Of a stretch of 34,173 nt of DNA, positions 14,913 to 21,900 are shown piece by piece (position 1 is the first letter of the stretch; the number at the start of each line of letters is the position of its first letter). Below the pieces are notes generated by a model that was not told the DNA's origin, made no database searches, and saw nothing but the letters and a program-made list of their open reading frames with translations. The DNA comes from Chloroflexota bacterium. Its GTDB lineage: Bacteria; Chloroflexota; Limnocylindria; Limnocylindrales; CSP1-4. The position numbers were made by a program, and so were the translations under genes. The stretch is from the NCBI GenBank assembly GCA_021812735.1, contig JAKAMV010000013.1, forward strand, positions 1 through 34,173. Reading direction: 5' to 3'.

Positions 14913-14960
14913 CCGCGTTGCGGTACAAGAGAGATACCGCGTTGCGGTACAAGATAGATG
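14913..14960 (+). repeat. Tandem 24-base duplication upstream of the isochorismatase gene
   Basis: Two copies of CCGCGTTGCGGTACAAGA plus six less conserved bases follow each other at 14913-14936 and 14937-14960, differing at only two positions. The junction creates the palindrome listed separately. Confidence 0.8.
14935..14949. promoter_or_regulatory. Operator-like palindrome TACCGC-GTT-GCGGTA
   Basis: A perfect 6+3+6 inverted repeat in the spacer before the isochorismatase gene. The right arm also occurs in the first tandem copy (14921-14926), so that GCGGTA-N9-TACCGC can form as well. Arms of this length and spacing are typical of TetR-family operators. No such regulator is in the window. 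Confidence 0.5.
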
Positions 14961-15006
14961 TATGCGGCCCGACCCTGGCCTCCGCTCGCCGACCATGCCG
15001 CCGAAC

Positions 15007-15042
15007 GTTGCGTTGCCCGCGAGACGCTGCGTTGCCCGTGAG
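15007..15042 (+). repeat. Direct repeat of 17 bases at 19-base spacing
   Basis: GTTGCGTTGCCCGCGAG (15007-15023) and GCTGCGTTGCCCGTGAG (15026-15042) differ at two positions. The second copy supplies the GAGGT ribosome site of the following gene. It may be a second operator set or simple duplication. Confidence 0.5.
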
Positions 15043-15050
15043 GTGTGTCC

Positions 15051-15638
15051 ATGGATGCCCTGCCACCGCTCGATCCCCGATCGACCGCCCTCGTCCTCAT
15101 CGACCTTCAGAACGGGATCGTCGCCGGGCCGACCGCGCCCATCTCCGCGCGGGAGGTGGTCGCCAACGCCCGTCGCCTGACCGACGTCTGCCGGCGCGCC
15201 GGGGCCCTTGTCGTGCTCGTCCACGTGACCACGTCCCCGGACCGTCTCGACGCGCTCCGTCCCATCGCCGACGAGGCACCGCCGCCCGGCGGACCGCCTC
15301 CACAGGGCTGGTCGGACATCATCCCGGAGCTCGGCCCGGAGCCCGGCGACCTCGTGATCGCCAAGCACCAGTGGGGCGCCTTCTACGGCACGGAGCTCGA
15401 CCTGCAACTGCGTCGACGGGGCATCACGACGATCATCCTGGGCGGCATCTCGACCAACATCGGCGTCGAGTCGACGGCCCGTGACGCCTACGAACGCGGC
15501 TACCAGCAGATCTTCGCCGTCGACGCCATGACCGCGCGCAACGCGGAAGACCACGCGCACACGGTGACCCGGATCTTTCCGCGGTTGGGGCGCGTGCGGA
15601 CCACCGACCAGATCGTCCGCGCCATCGTCGGACGGTAG
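15051..15638 (+). CDS. Isochorismatase-family hydrolase
   Basis: ATG 15051 lies 6 bases after GAGGT; GTG 15045 is too close to the ribosome site. The 195-residue product has the cysteine-hydrolase fold: TALVLIDLQNGIV with D18, LVIAKHQWGAFYGTELD with K105, and IILGGISTNIGVESTARDAY where the usual nucleophile Cys is Gly (G138). As I remember, true isochorismatases such as EntB also lack the Cys, whereas nicotinamidases and N-carbamoyl amidases need it. A vinyl-ether or non-amidase substrate is therefore more likely, but this is inference. No siderophore or phenazine genes are near. The upstream spacer carries two sets of repeats and a palindrome, which suggest control by a repressor. Confidence 0.88.
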   Translation: MDALPPLDPRSTALVLIDLQNGIVAGPTAPISAREVVANARRLTDVCRRAGALVVLVHVTTSPDRLDALRPIADEAPPPGGPPPQGWSDIIPELGPEPGDLVIAKHQWGAFYGTELDLQLRRRGITTIILGGISTNIGVESTARDAYERGYQQIFAVDAMTARNAEDHAHTVTRIFPRLGRVRTTDQIVRAIVGR

Positions 15639-15746
15639 ACGGCCCGGTGCGAGCGCCGGCGCGTCGGGCTCGACCACGTCGAGCAGCCGCGGTCCCCTGC
15701 CCTGCGGGCCCGGCCGCAAGCCTGCGCCGGAGCCGCGGACCCCGCG

Positions 15747-16349
15747 TCAGGCTCGTGCCGGTACCGCGCAGGCCGCCCCACGAGCCAGGAGGCGCAGCCG
15801 CCAAACCAGCGTCCCGGCAAGCAGCAGGAGCGAGGCCGCCCCGATCACGGGCTGCAGCGGGGCGAACACGGTGAGCGCGCCGCTCGCCCCGAGCAACAGC
15901 AGGGCCACCTTGTTGCACACCGGGCAGCCGATCGCCAGGAAGGCGGCCAGGCTGCCGATCGTGGCGGCGGTGGTGCCACGCCCCTCGGGCTCCGCCTCGC
16001 CCGCCGTCCCGACCGTGCCCAACGACACGAGCAGACCCGACGACGACGGGGCGAGAGCGGCCGCCCGTTCACGGGCCGCTCGACCGTAGGTGGCCCCGAT
16101 CAGCCCCATCAACGGGGCCGAGAGCAGCCAGACGGCGATCGCGAACGGCGCCGGGGGGATGCTCCGCCCGAAGATCGGGTTCGGGATGATGGCAGCCACG
16201 AGCCCGAAGGCCAGCAGCGCGGCGACGCTCCAGACGAGTGCCTCCGCCACGAACCGCAAACTGAGCACGACGCGCAGCGACGAACCGGCCTCGTGCAGCG
16301 ATCCGGCCACGCTGCAGGCCAGTGCGGCAGGATCACAGGGACGGCTCAT
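15747..16349 (-). CDS. Integral membrane protein with GCPVCNK motif
   Basis: ATG 16349 gives 200 residues; TTG 16370 would add seven. There are about five membrane segments: ALVWSVAALLAFGLVAAII, FAIAVWLLSAPLMGLIGATY, TIGSLAAFLAIGCPVCNKVA, LLLLGASGALTVFAPLQPV and GAASLLLLAGTLVWRL. The CxxC in AIGCPVCNK sits within or at the edge of a helix, where a redox-active or metal-binding pair would be expected. I know this motif from unnamed membrane proteins of Actinobacteria and Chloroflexi but not a function. It is last in a minus-strand run (ArsR, DUF302, Grx, GroES, DsrE) of redox-related genes, and could pass electrons or thiols across the membrane. The gap to DsrE is 106 bases, so it may have its own promoter. 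Confidence 0.75.
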   Translation of the reverse strand: MSRPCDPAALACSVAGSLHEAGSSLRVVLSLRFVAEALVWSVAALLAFGLVAAIIPNPIFGRSIPPAPFAIAVWLLSAPLMGLIGATYGRAARERAAALAPSSSGLLVSLGTVGTAGEAEPEGRGTTAATIGSLAAFLAIGCPVCNKVALLLLGASGALTVFAPLQPVIGAASLLLLAGTLVWRLRLLARGAACAVPARA

Positions 16350-16455
16350 CGTCGCCGGTCCGAGCCGCAACGCGGTCCGCCCGATCCCGTGTGCGACCCC
16401 TGCCGCGATCCCCGGCCGTGCCGACCCGGCAGCAACAGGCGCATCGCTGTCCGCC

Positions 16456-16788
16456 TTAGAAGGTCATGATTTCGTAGCCGTCGCGCAGCCGGCGCTCGAC
16501 CTCCTCGCCGGCCGGCACCAGCTCGGTGTCAACCTCCGTCAGGCGGCTCAGCACGCCGAGCTGCTGCGCCACCGCCTGGCAGGCCAGCGGCCGTGCATGG
16601 CGGCGCAGTGTGGCGAGCGACTCCGCGAGATCGGCTGGCGGATCCGCCAGCAGACGCTCACTCGGCCCGAAGAAGAGCACGCGAATGTCCTCGAGGGTGC
16701 CGCGTTCCGCCATCCGGGCGGCCATGCGAGCCCCCACGGACGCCTTCACATCGTCGGAAACGATCACCACCAGTAGCTTGTCGGCCAT
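16456..16788 (-). CDS. DsrE-family sulfur-relay-like protein
   Basis: ATG 16788 gives 110 residues. The sequence begins ADKLLVVIVSDDVKASVGAR and contains IRVLFFGPSERLLADPP and LATLRRHARPLACQAVAQQL, then ELVPAGEEVERRLRDGYEIM, the alternating beta-alpha plan of the DsrE fold. A single Cys (PLACQAV, about residue 70) lies where the sulfur-carrying Cys of many DsrE-like proteins is found. These proteins carry or sense persulfide sulfur. It starts 21 bases after the GroES stop, so the two are almost surely cotranscribed. The ribosome site is weak. A carrier role beside glutaredoxin and DUF302 is inference. Confidence 0.82.
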   Translation of the reverse strand: MADKLLVVIVSDDVKASVGARMAARMAERGTLEDIRVLFFGPSERLLADPPADLAESLATLRRHARPLACQAVAQQLGVLSRLTEVDTELVPAGEEVERRLRDGYEIMTF

Positions 16789-16809
16789 GGGACGCAGCTC
16801 GCCGGTCGC

Positions 16810-17109
16810 TCAGGCGGCCGCGACGGCGGCGGGCGTCTCCCGCAGGATCGCCAGCAGGTCGTTCGAGTCGATGATCAGGTGGTCTTCGCCCTCCAGGCGG
16901 ATCTCCGTGCCGGTGTACTTGGGAAAGAGGACGCGGTCGCCCACGCTGACCTTGATGGTCTCCGTGTCGTCGCCGACCGCGACGACCTCGCCGCGCTGCG
17001 GCTTCTCCTTCGCCGTGTCGGGGAGCAGGATCCCGGACTTCGTGACGCTCTCCTCCGCGAGGACGCGGACGAGGACACGGCTTCCGAGCGGCTGGACCTG
17101 AGTGGCCAT
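16810..17109 (-). CDS. groES: Co-chaperonin GroES (Cpn10), without an adjacent groEL
   Basis: ATG 17109 follows AAGGAGGAG at normal spacing. The 99-residue product is a full GroES: VQPLGSRVLVRVLAEES, the mobile loop with TKSGILLPDTAKEKPQ, GEVVAVGDDTETIKVSVGDR and VLFPKYTGTEIRLEGEDHL. The usual GGI of the mobile loop is SGI. GroES caps the GroEL chamber. Here no groEL lies next to it; instead the gene sits between glutaredoxin and DsrE in a redox cassette. It may be a second, stress-linked copy, or the organism may keep groEL elsewhere. There are 99 bases between the Grx stop and this start, with room for a promoter. Confidence 0.95.
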   Translation of the reverse strand: MATQVQPLGSRVLVRVLAEESVTKSGILLPDTAKEKPQRGEVVAVGDDTETIKVSVGDRVLFPKYTGTEIRLEGEDHLIIDSNDLLAILRETPAAVAAA

Positions 17110-17208
17110 GGTAGTGACTCCTCCTTGCGATGACTGAGGAACGATGGGATGCCGACAGATCTGGTCTGCCCAACCCCTGGGCGGTTGCCGAGCCCTGGCA
17201 GTCGAGCG

Positions 17209-17484
17209 TCAGTGCACCGGCGCGCTCGCCCGCAGGCCGAGCAACGCGTCGATGCGCGCCTGGTCGAAGCCGACGATCGGGCGGCCGTCGATCTCGATCA
17301 CCGGCACGCCCATCTGGCCGGTGCGCCGCACGAGGTCCCGCGCGGCGGCCACGTCACGGCTCACGTCGACCTCGCGGAACGGCACCCCGTGGGCACGCAG
17401 GTACGCCTTGGCGCGGTTACACCAGGGGCATGTCGGCGTCGTGAAGACGAGGACGCGGTGGGGTCGAGCGGGGGTCCCGGTCAT
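17209..17484 (-). CDS. Glutaredoxin-like/NrdH-type thiol oxidoreductase
   Basis: ATG 17484 overlaps the DUF302 stop (ATGA), giving 91 residues. The thioredoxin-fold active site is TTPTCPWCNRAKAYL with the CPWC pair near residues 19-22. VPFREVDVSRD, the cis-Pro in MGVPVIEIDG and GFDQARIDALLGL complete the glutaredoxin/NrdH pattern. It reduces disulfides or mixed disulfides in the cytoplasm, using glutathione, another low-molecular-weight thiol or thioredoxin reductase. Tight coupling with DUF302 and ArsR points to thiol or sulfide stress. The length is normal for the family. Confidence 0.92.
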   Translation of the reverse strand: MTGTPARPHRVLVFTTPTCPWCNRAKAYLRAHGVPFREVDVSRDVAAARDLVRRTGQMGVPVIEIDGRPIVGFDQARIDALLGLRASAPVH

Positions 17485-17888
17485 GCCTGCACCTCCAGGC
17501 TAGCGATCACGCGTTGCAGTCGTTCGCGGGCTTCGGACGCCACGTCGACGAGCCCGGGGGCATCCGAGATGCCCATCGCGGCGGTCGGGTCGAGCGCCTC
17601 CACGATCGTCTGACCCGCCTCCTCTCGGAGGACGACGTTGCACGGCAGCAGCGCGCCGACCGACGGATCGACCTGCAGGGCCCGATGCGCCAACGGCGGG
17701 TTGCAGGCCCCGAGGATCAGGTATGGATCCTGCTCGATGCCCAGCTTCGCCCGCATGGTTGCAGCCACGTCGATCTCGGTCAGCACGCCGAAGCCTTCGG
17801 TCTTCAGGGCGGCCTCCACCAGGGGGCGGGCCTCGGCCAGGGGACGCGCGAGGCGCGTGCCGAACGTGTAGTGGGTGCCGATCGTCAT
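17481..17888 (-). CDS. DUF302 family protein
   Basis: ATG 17888 follows GGAG by 9 bases and is preferred over TTG 17897. The 135-residue product shows the DUF302 pattern: YTFGTRLARPLAEARPLVEA, LKTEGFGVLTEIDVAATMRA, KLGIEQDPYLILGACNPPLA and VGALLPCNVVLREEAGQTIV, then DPTAAMG. Two Cys (LGACNPP and LLPCNVV) are in family-typical places. DUF302 proteins have no settled function; as I remember, they often occur beside rhodanese, ArsR and sulfur-oxidation genes. The start lies 5 bases after the ArsR stop, and the stop overlaps the glutaredoxin start, so these three form one translational unit. Confidence 0.93.
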   Translation of the reverse strand: MTIGTHYTFGTRLARPLAEARPLVEAALKTEGFGVLTEIDVAATMRAKLGIEQDPYLILGACNPPLAHRALQVDPSVGALLPCNVVLREEAGQTIVEALDPTAAMGISDAPGLVDVASEARERLQRVIASLEVQA

Positions 17889-17893
17889 CGTGC

Positions 17894-18244
17894 TCAACTC
17901 CGTGTGGTGGTTGCCAGTGTCGCCGTGGGATGGGGCGCGGAGACCTGTGGGCGGGTGCGTCGGGCGACGAGGCGCTCGATGATCCGGCAGGCTTCCACGA
18001 TCTCTGGTTCGCTCAGCCGGTAGAGCACGGTCGTGCCCTCGCGGCGTGTCTCGACGAGGCCCGCATGGCGCAGCACGCCGAGGTGCTGGCTCGCGTTGGC
18101 CAGCGTGACGCCAAGGACCACCGCGAGCTCCCCTACCGATCGTTCACCGCCCGCGAGGGCGTCGATCAGCATGAGCCGCTTCGGATCCGTCAGGACCTTG
18201 CACACCTCGGCGTGCAGCTGGTAGCGCGCTGGATCTCCGTTCAT
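17894..18244 (-). CDS. ArsR-family transcriptional repressor with two helix cysteines
   Basis: ATG 18244 follows GGGGAGG closely, giving 116 residues; a GTG or ATG further up is not needed. The winged helix is seen in SVGELAVVLGVTLANASQHL and GVLRHAGLVETRREGTTVLY. Two Cys stand in the N-terminal helix (HAEVCKVLTDPKRL) and in the last helix (EPEIVEACRIIERL). In dithiol ArsR sensors of the SqrR/BigR kind, a Cys pair reacts with persulfide or oxidants and releases DNA; the Cys positions here differ somewhat, so this is inference. It leads the DUF302/Grx/GroES/DsrE/membrane-protein run, and a palindrome overlaps its promoter, so it probably represses this operon. A metal-binding CxC of the ArsR/SmtB kind is absent. 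Confidence 0.92.
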   Translation of the reverse strand: MNGDPARYQLHAEVCKVLTDPKRLMLIDALAGGERSVGELAVVLGVTLANASQHLGVLRHAGLVETRREGTTVLYRLSEPEIVEACRIIERLVARRTRPQVSAPHPTATLATTTRS

Positions 18245-18307
18245 GGACCTCCCCGACGTCCCGTCCGGCCGGTGCGCGCTCACGCGCAACGACCACGGGT
18301 CAGACGG

Positions 18308-18336
18308 ATGCTAGCCGATATTGCGTGCTTGCGCAA
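18308..18336 (-). promoter_or_regulatory. Promoter of the ArsR operon
   Basis: On the minus strand TTGCGC (-35) and TAGCAT (-10, 4 of 6 matches) are 17 bases apart, with the -35 inside the palindrome at 18321-18336. The leader to ATG 18244 is about 55 bases long. Confidence 0.5.
18321..18336. promoter_or_regulatory. Probable ArsR operator palindrome
   Basis: TTGCG-TGCTTG-CGCAA is an inverted repeat of 5+6+5 bases, flanked by TA on the left and GTA on the right. It covers the -35 of the ArsR promoter and faces the divergent gene at 18447. ArsR dimers bind such short AT-edged palindromes and repress their own operon. Confidence 0.5.
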
Positions 18337-18446
18337 GTAGCTCAGATGCGCCCCACCTGGCGGTCCCATCGCCGCCCCGTACCAGTGGGGGGCTGGATCC
18401 CCCCGCGTCGTCGGCGGAGACTGGAGCCCAGCACCAGGAGGGAGCG

Positions 18447-18962
18447 ATGCAGATCCGATTCGCCGGCTACGCGGGAGATTGCCGGATCTCGGGCGCCCTC
18501 GACCTGACGGCATCCCGCCTCACCGATGCGCTCAACGCGGCCGAGGTCATCGTGCTGCGTGACGCGGTCCTGGAGAGCCTCGACGACGGCCGCCGCGTCG
18601 CGTTGGAGCGGGTCGAGATCCGGCGGGATGAGCTCTACGCGGTGGAGGCGACCGACCCGTCACAGGACCGACAGCGACGCGTACACACCGTGCGTCACCG
18701 GGTCCACGTCCAGCTGGGTCCATACGGTGTCCTCGGCGAGCTGCATGCGTACCCCGGCGTCGCGCCGCTGCGGAGCCTGGCCCATCGCGGGCCGATGGTG
18801 CCCCTGACGACGGCGACGATCGCCTACCTGAGTGGCGGCCAGCTGCAGATGCACGACGCAGGCACGCTGCTCGTCAACAGCGCGCTTGCCGACTGGATCG
18901 TGGCCCGCGAGAAGGAGGCGATCTACTTCGCGGGCGTCCCGACGATCCCGGTCTCGACGTAG
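18447..18962 (+). CDS. Two-repeat beta-rich protein (DUF6812-like, paralog 4)
   Basis: ATG 18447 follows AGGAGGGAG directly, giving 171 residues. Unit A: CRISGALDLTASRLTDALN, VIVLRDAVLESLDDG and VEIRRDELYAVEA. Unit B: YGVLGELHAYPGVAPLRSLA, PMVPLTTATIAYLSGGQ and LLVNSALADWIVAREK. The plan equals that of the genes at 11756, 13896 and 14487, and this copy is the cleanest of the four. No signal peptide or membrane segment is present. It is transcribed away from the ArsR operon and may share its control region, then converges on dnaE. Function is unknown; the units look like small beta-barrels or sandwiches. Confidence 0.82.
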   Translation: MQIRFAGYAGDCRISGALDLTASRLTDALNAAEVIVLRDAVLESLDDGRRVALERVEIRRDELYAVEATDPSQDRQRRVHTVRHRVHVQLGPYGVLGELHAYPGVAPLRSLAHRGPMVPLTTATIAYLSGGQLQMHDAGTLLVNSALADWIVAREKEAIYFAGVPTIPVST

Positions 18963-18995
18963 GCGGGTCCTGCGGGCACGCGCTTCGGCCGGCAC

Positions 18996-21900
18996 TCAGT
19001 CGGCACCGAGCTCCAGCGTGACCGCGCCGGCGAAGCGCCGCTCGAACTCCGCCAGCAGCTCCGCGTCGTAGCCGACCCGCGTGCGCAGCTCCATCGGCTG
19101 CGTGCGGCCGTCACCGAGCGGAACCTCGAGCACGACCGGCGTCTGGCCCGGGCGGCTGCGCAGGATCTCGCGGACGGCGGCGAACACTTCGGCGAGCGGC
19201 TCGCCCGAGTGGAACCCGAAGCGCACGTGGAGCGCCTCCCCGGGCATCGCCTCCAGCGGACGCGTGGGCGCTGCGGCCCGGCGGGCCGCGGCGCGCTCCG
19301 CTTCGATCGGCGGCGGCGGCTCGTCATCCGAGAACGCGGGCGGCGCGAGCGAAGCCACCGAACGGGCCGTGCTAGGTGGCAGCGCCGACCGCTCGGCCGG
19401 GCCGATCGCACCGCCCGTCGGCGCCCGCCCAGTGGCCACCGGGACGTCGATCTCGAGTTCACCCAGGATGCCCCCGCCGCGCAGTGGTGAGACGTGGGGG
19501 ATCACGCGCCGGACCACGTGGCCGGCGTGGCCGTCCGGAGCATGGCCGTTCGCGGCGTGGCCGTTCGGAGCACCACCGACCGCGCCGCGCAGCCCAGTGC
19601 CGACCGCGCCGTCGCCGCCCGGCCGGCCGCCGGTCGAGGAGGCATCGACGGCGGCCGGCGCCCCCCATCGGCCCGCTCCCCGGCCACCGCGCCGCCCCTG
19701 CTCGAACGACTGCACCTGTCGGGCGAAGGCGCCCTCGCCGAGCCCGGCCGCCTCCTCCCACGTCCAGACCGAGTCGGCCAGCACCACCGATCCGTCGCCC
19801 TTGTGGTCGACCCGCCCGGCCACCAACAGGATCGCATCTTCCTGCCAGGTCGCCACCGTCGCCTCGAACGTCTTCGGGAAGACGATCACCTCGATCGTTC
19901 CCTGCAGGTCCTCGAGGGTCGCCACGCCCATCGTGGCCTTCGACTTCGTGATCACCCGCCGGACGCCCGTCACGACACCGCCGACGACCACCCGCTGCTG
20001 GTCCATCTCTTCCCCGAGATCCCCGCTGTACGCGGTGACGTAGCGGTCGAGCTGCTGTGCCAGCGCGGCCAGCGGATGGTCGGAGAGATAGAGCCCGATC
20101 AACTCCTTCTCCCAGCGCAGCCGCTCGCGGGGCGGCGCCTCCGTCGCGGGCGGCAGCGGCCGCTCCAGCGCTTCGGGCTCCGCTGCGTCGCCGAAGAGCG
20201 ACGTCTGGCCGCTCGAGCGGTCCCGCTGTTCGGCCTGCGCGGCGGCCATCGCGTCGTCGAGCGCGAGCAGCAGCTGTGCTGGGTGCCCGAAGCGCCCCAG
20301 GGCCCCGACTTTGATCAGCGACTCGAGCACACGCTTGTTCACCAGGCGCAGGTCGACGCGTCGGCACAGGTCGGTCAGCGAGCGGAAATCGCCCTCGGCC
20401 TCGCGGGCGGTGATGATCGACTCGATGGCGCCCTGGCCCACGTTCTTGACGGCCAGCAGCCCGAAACGGATGGCGTCTCCCTCGACGGTGAAGTCGAGGT
20501 GGCTGCGGTGCACGTCGGGCGGGCGGACCTCGATCCCCAGGCGCCGGCACTCGGCCACCGCCGCGGCCACCTTGTCGGTGTTGTCGCGGAACGCGGTCAA
20601 CACGCTGGCCATGTACTCGACCGTGTAGTTCGCCTTGAGGTACGCGGTCTGGTACGCGACCAGGCCGTACGTCGTGGCGTGCGCCTTGTTGAAGCCGTAC
20701 CGGGCGAACGGGGCGAAGGCCTTGAAGACGGCCTCGATCACGTCGGGCTTCACGCCGCGCTCCGCGGCCTGCGGGACGAACTTCGCCATCATCTGCTGGA
20801 GGACGTCGTCTTTCTTCTTGCGGATGGCGTAGCCGAGGGTGTCCGCCTCGGGGCCGCTGAAGCCGGCGAGCGCCTTGGCCGCCGCCATGATGTCCTCCTG
20901 GTAGACGAAGATGCCGTACGTCTTGGAGAGGTACGGCTCGAGGAGCGGGTGCAGGTAGGTGATCGGTTCCTCCCCGTGCTTGCGCCGGATGTAGGCCGGG
21001 ATGTTGTCCATGGGGCCGGGGCGGTAGAGCGCCACCATCGCCGCCAGGTCGTACACCGATGTCGGACGCAGCTCGCGGATGTAGCGGCGCATCCCCGCCG
21101 ACTCCAGCTGGAAGACACCCGTCGTTTCGCCCGAGGCGAGCAGCTCGAACGTCTTCGCGTCGTCGAGCGGGATCTGGTCGAGGTCGATCTCGACGCCGCG
21201 GTGCCGGCGGATCGTATCGACCGCGTGCCGCAGGATCGTCAGGTTGGAGAGACCCAGGAAGTCGAACTTGAGGAGCCCCAGCGCGTCGACGCCGTGCATC
21301 TCGTACTGCGTCATGAGCGCTTCCGAGTTGGTCGCTCTCTGGAGCGGCATGATCTCGGTCAGCGGCTCGCGGCTGATCACGACGCCGGCGGCGTGGGTCG
21401 AGGCGTTGCGCGCGACCCCCTCGACCTGCTTGGCAAGCTCGATCAGACGATGGATCTGCGGGTCGCCGTCGTACAGCCCGCGCAGCTCGGGCGCCTGCGC
21501 GATGGCCTCTTCGAGGTGGATCCCGAGCTGGTTCGGGACGAGTTTGGCGATCCGGTCGACGTCCCCGTACAGCATGCCGAGGACGCGCCCGACGTCCCGG
21601 ATGGCCGCGCGCGCTTGCATGGTGCCGAACGTGATGATCTGGGCGACATGATCGGCGCCGTACTTGCGCGTGACGTAGTTGATGACCTCGTCGCGACGCG
21701 CGTCCTCGAAGTCCACGTCGATGTCGGGCATCGTGACGCGATCGGGGTTGAGGAACCGCTCGAACGGCAGCTCGTAGCGGATCGGGTCGACCGGCGTGAT
21801 CCCGAGCGTGTGCGTCACGATCGATCCGGGGGCGCTGCCGCGACACGTGATGGCGATCCCCTGCTCGCGCGCGAAGCGGGTAAAGTCGGCGACGATCAAG

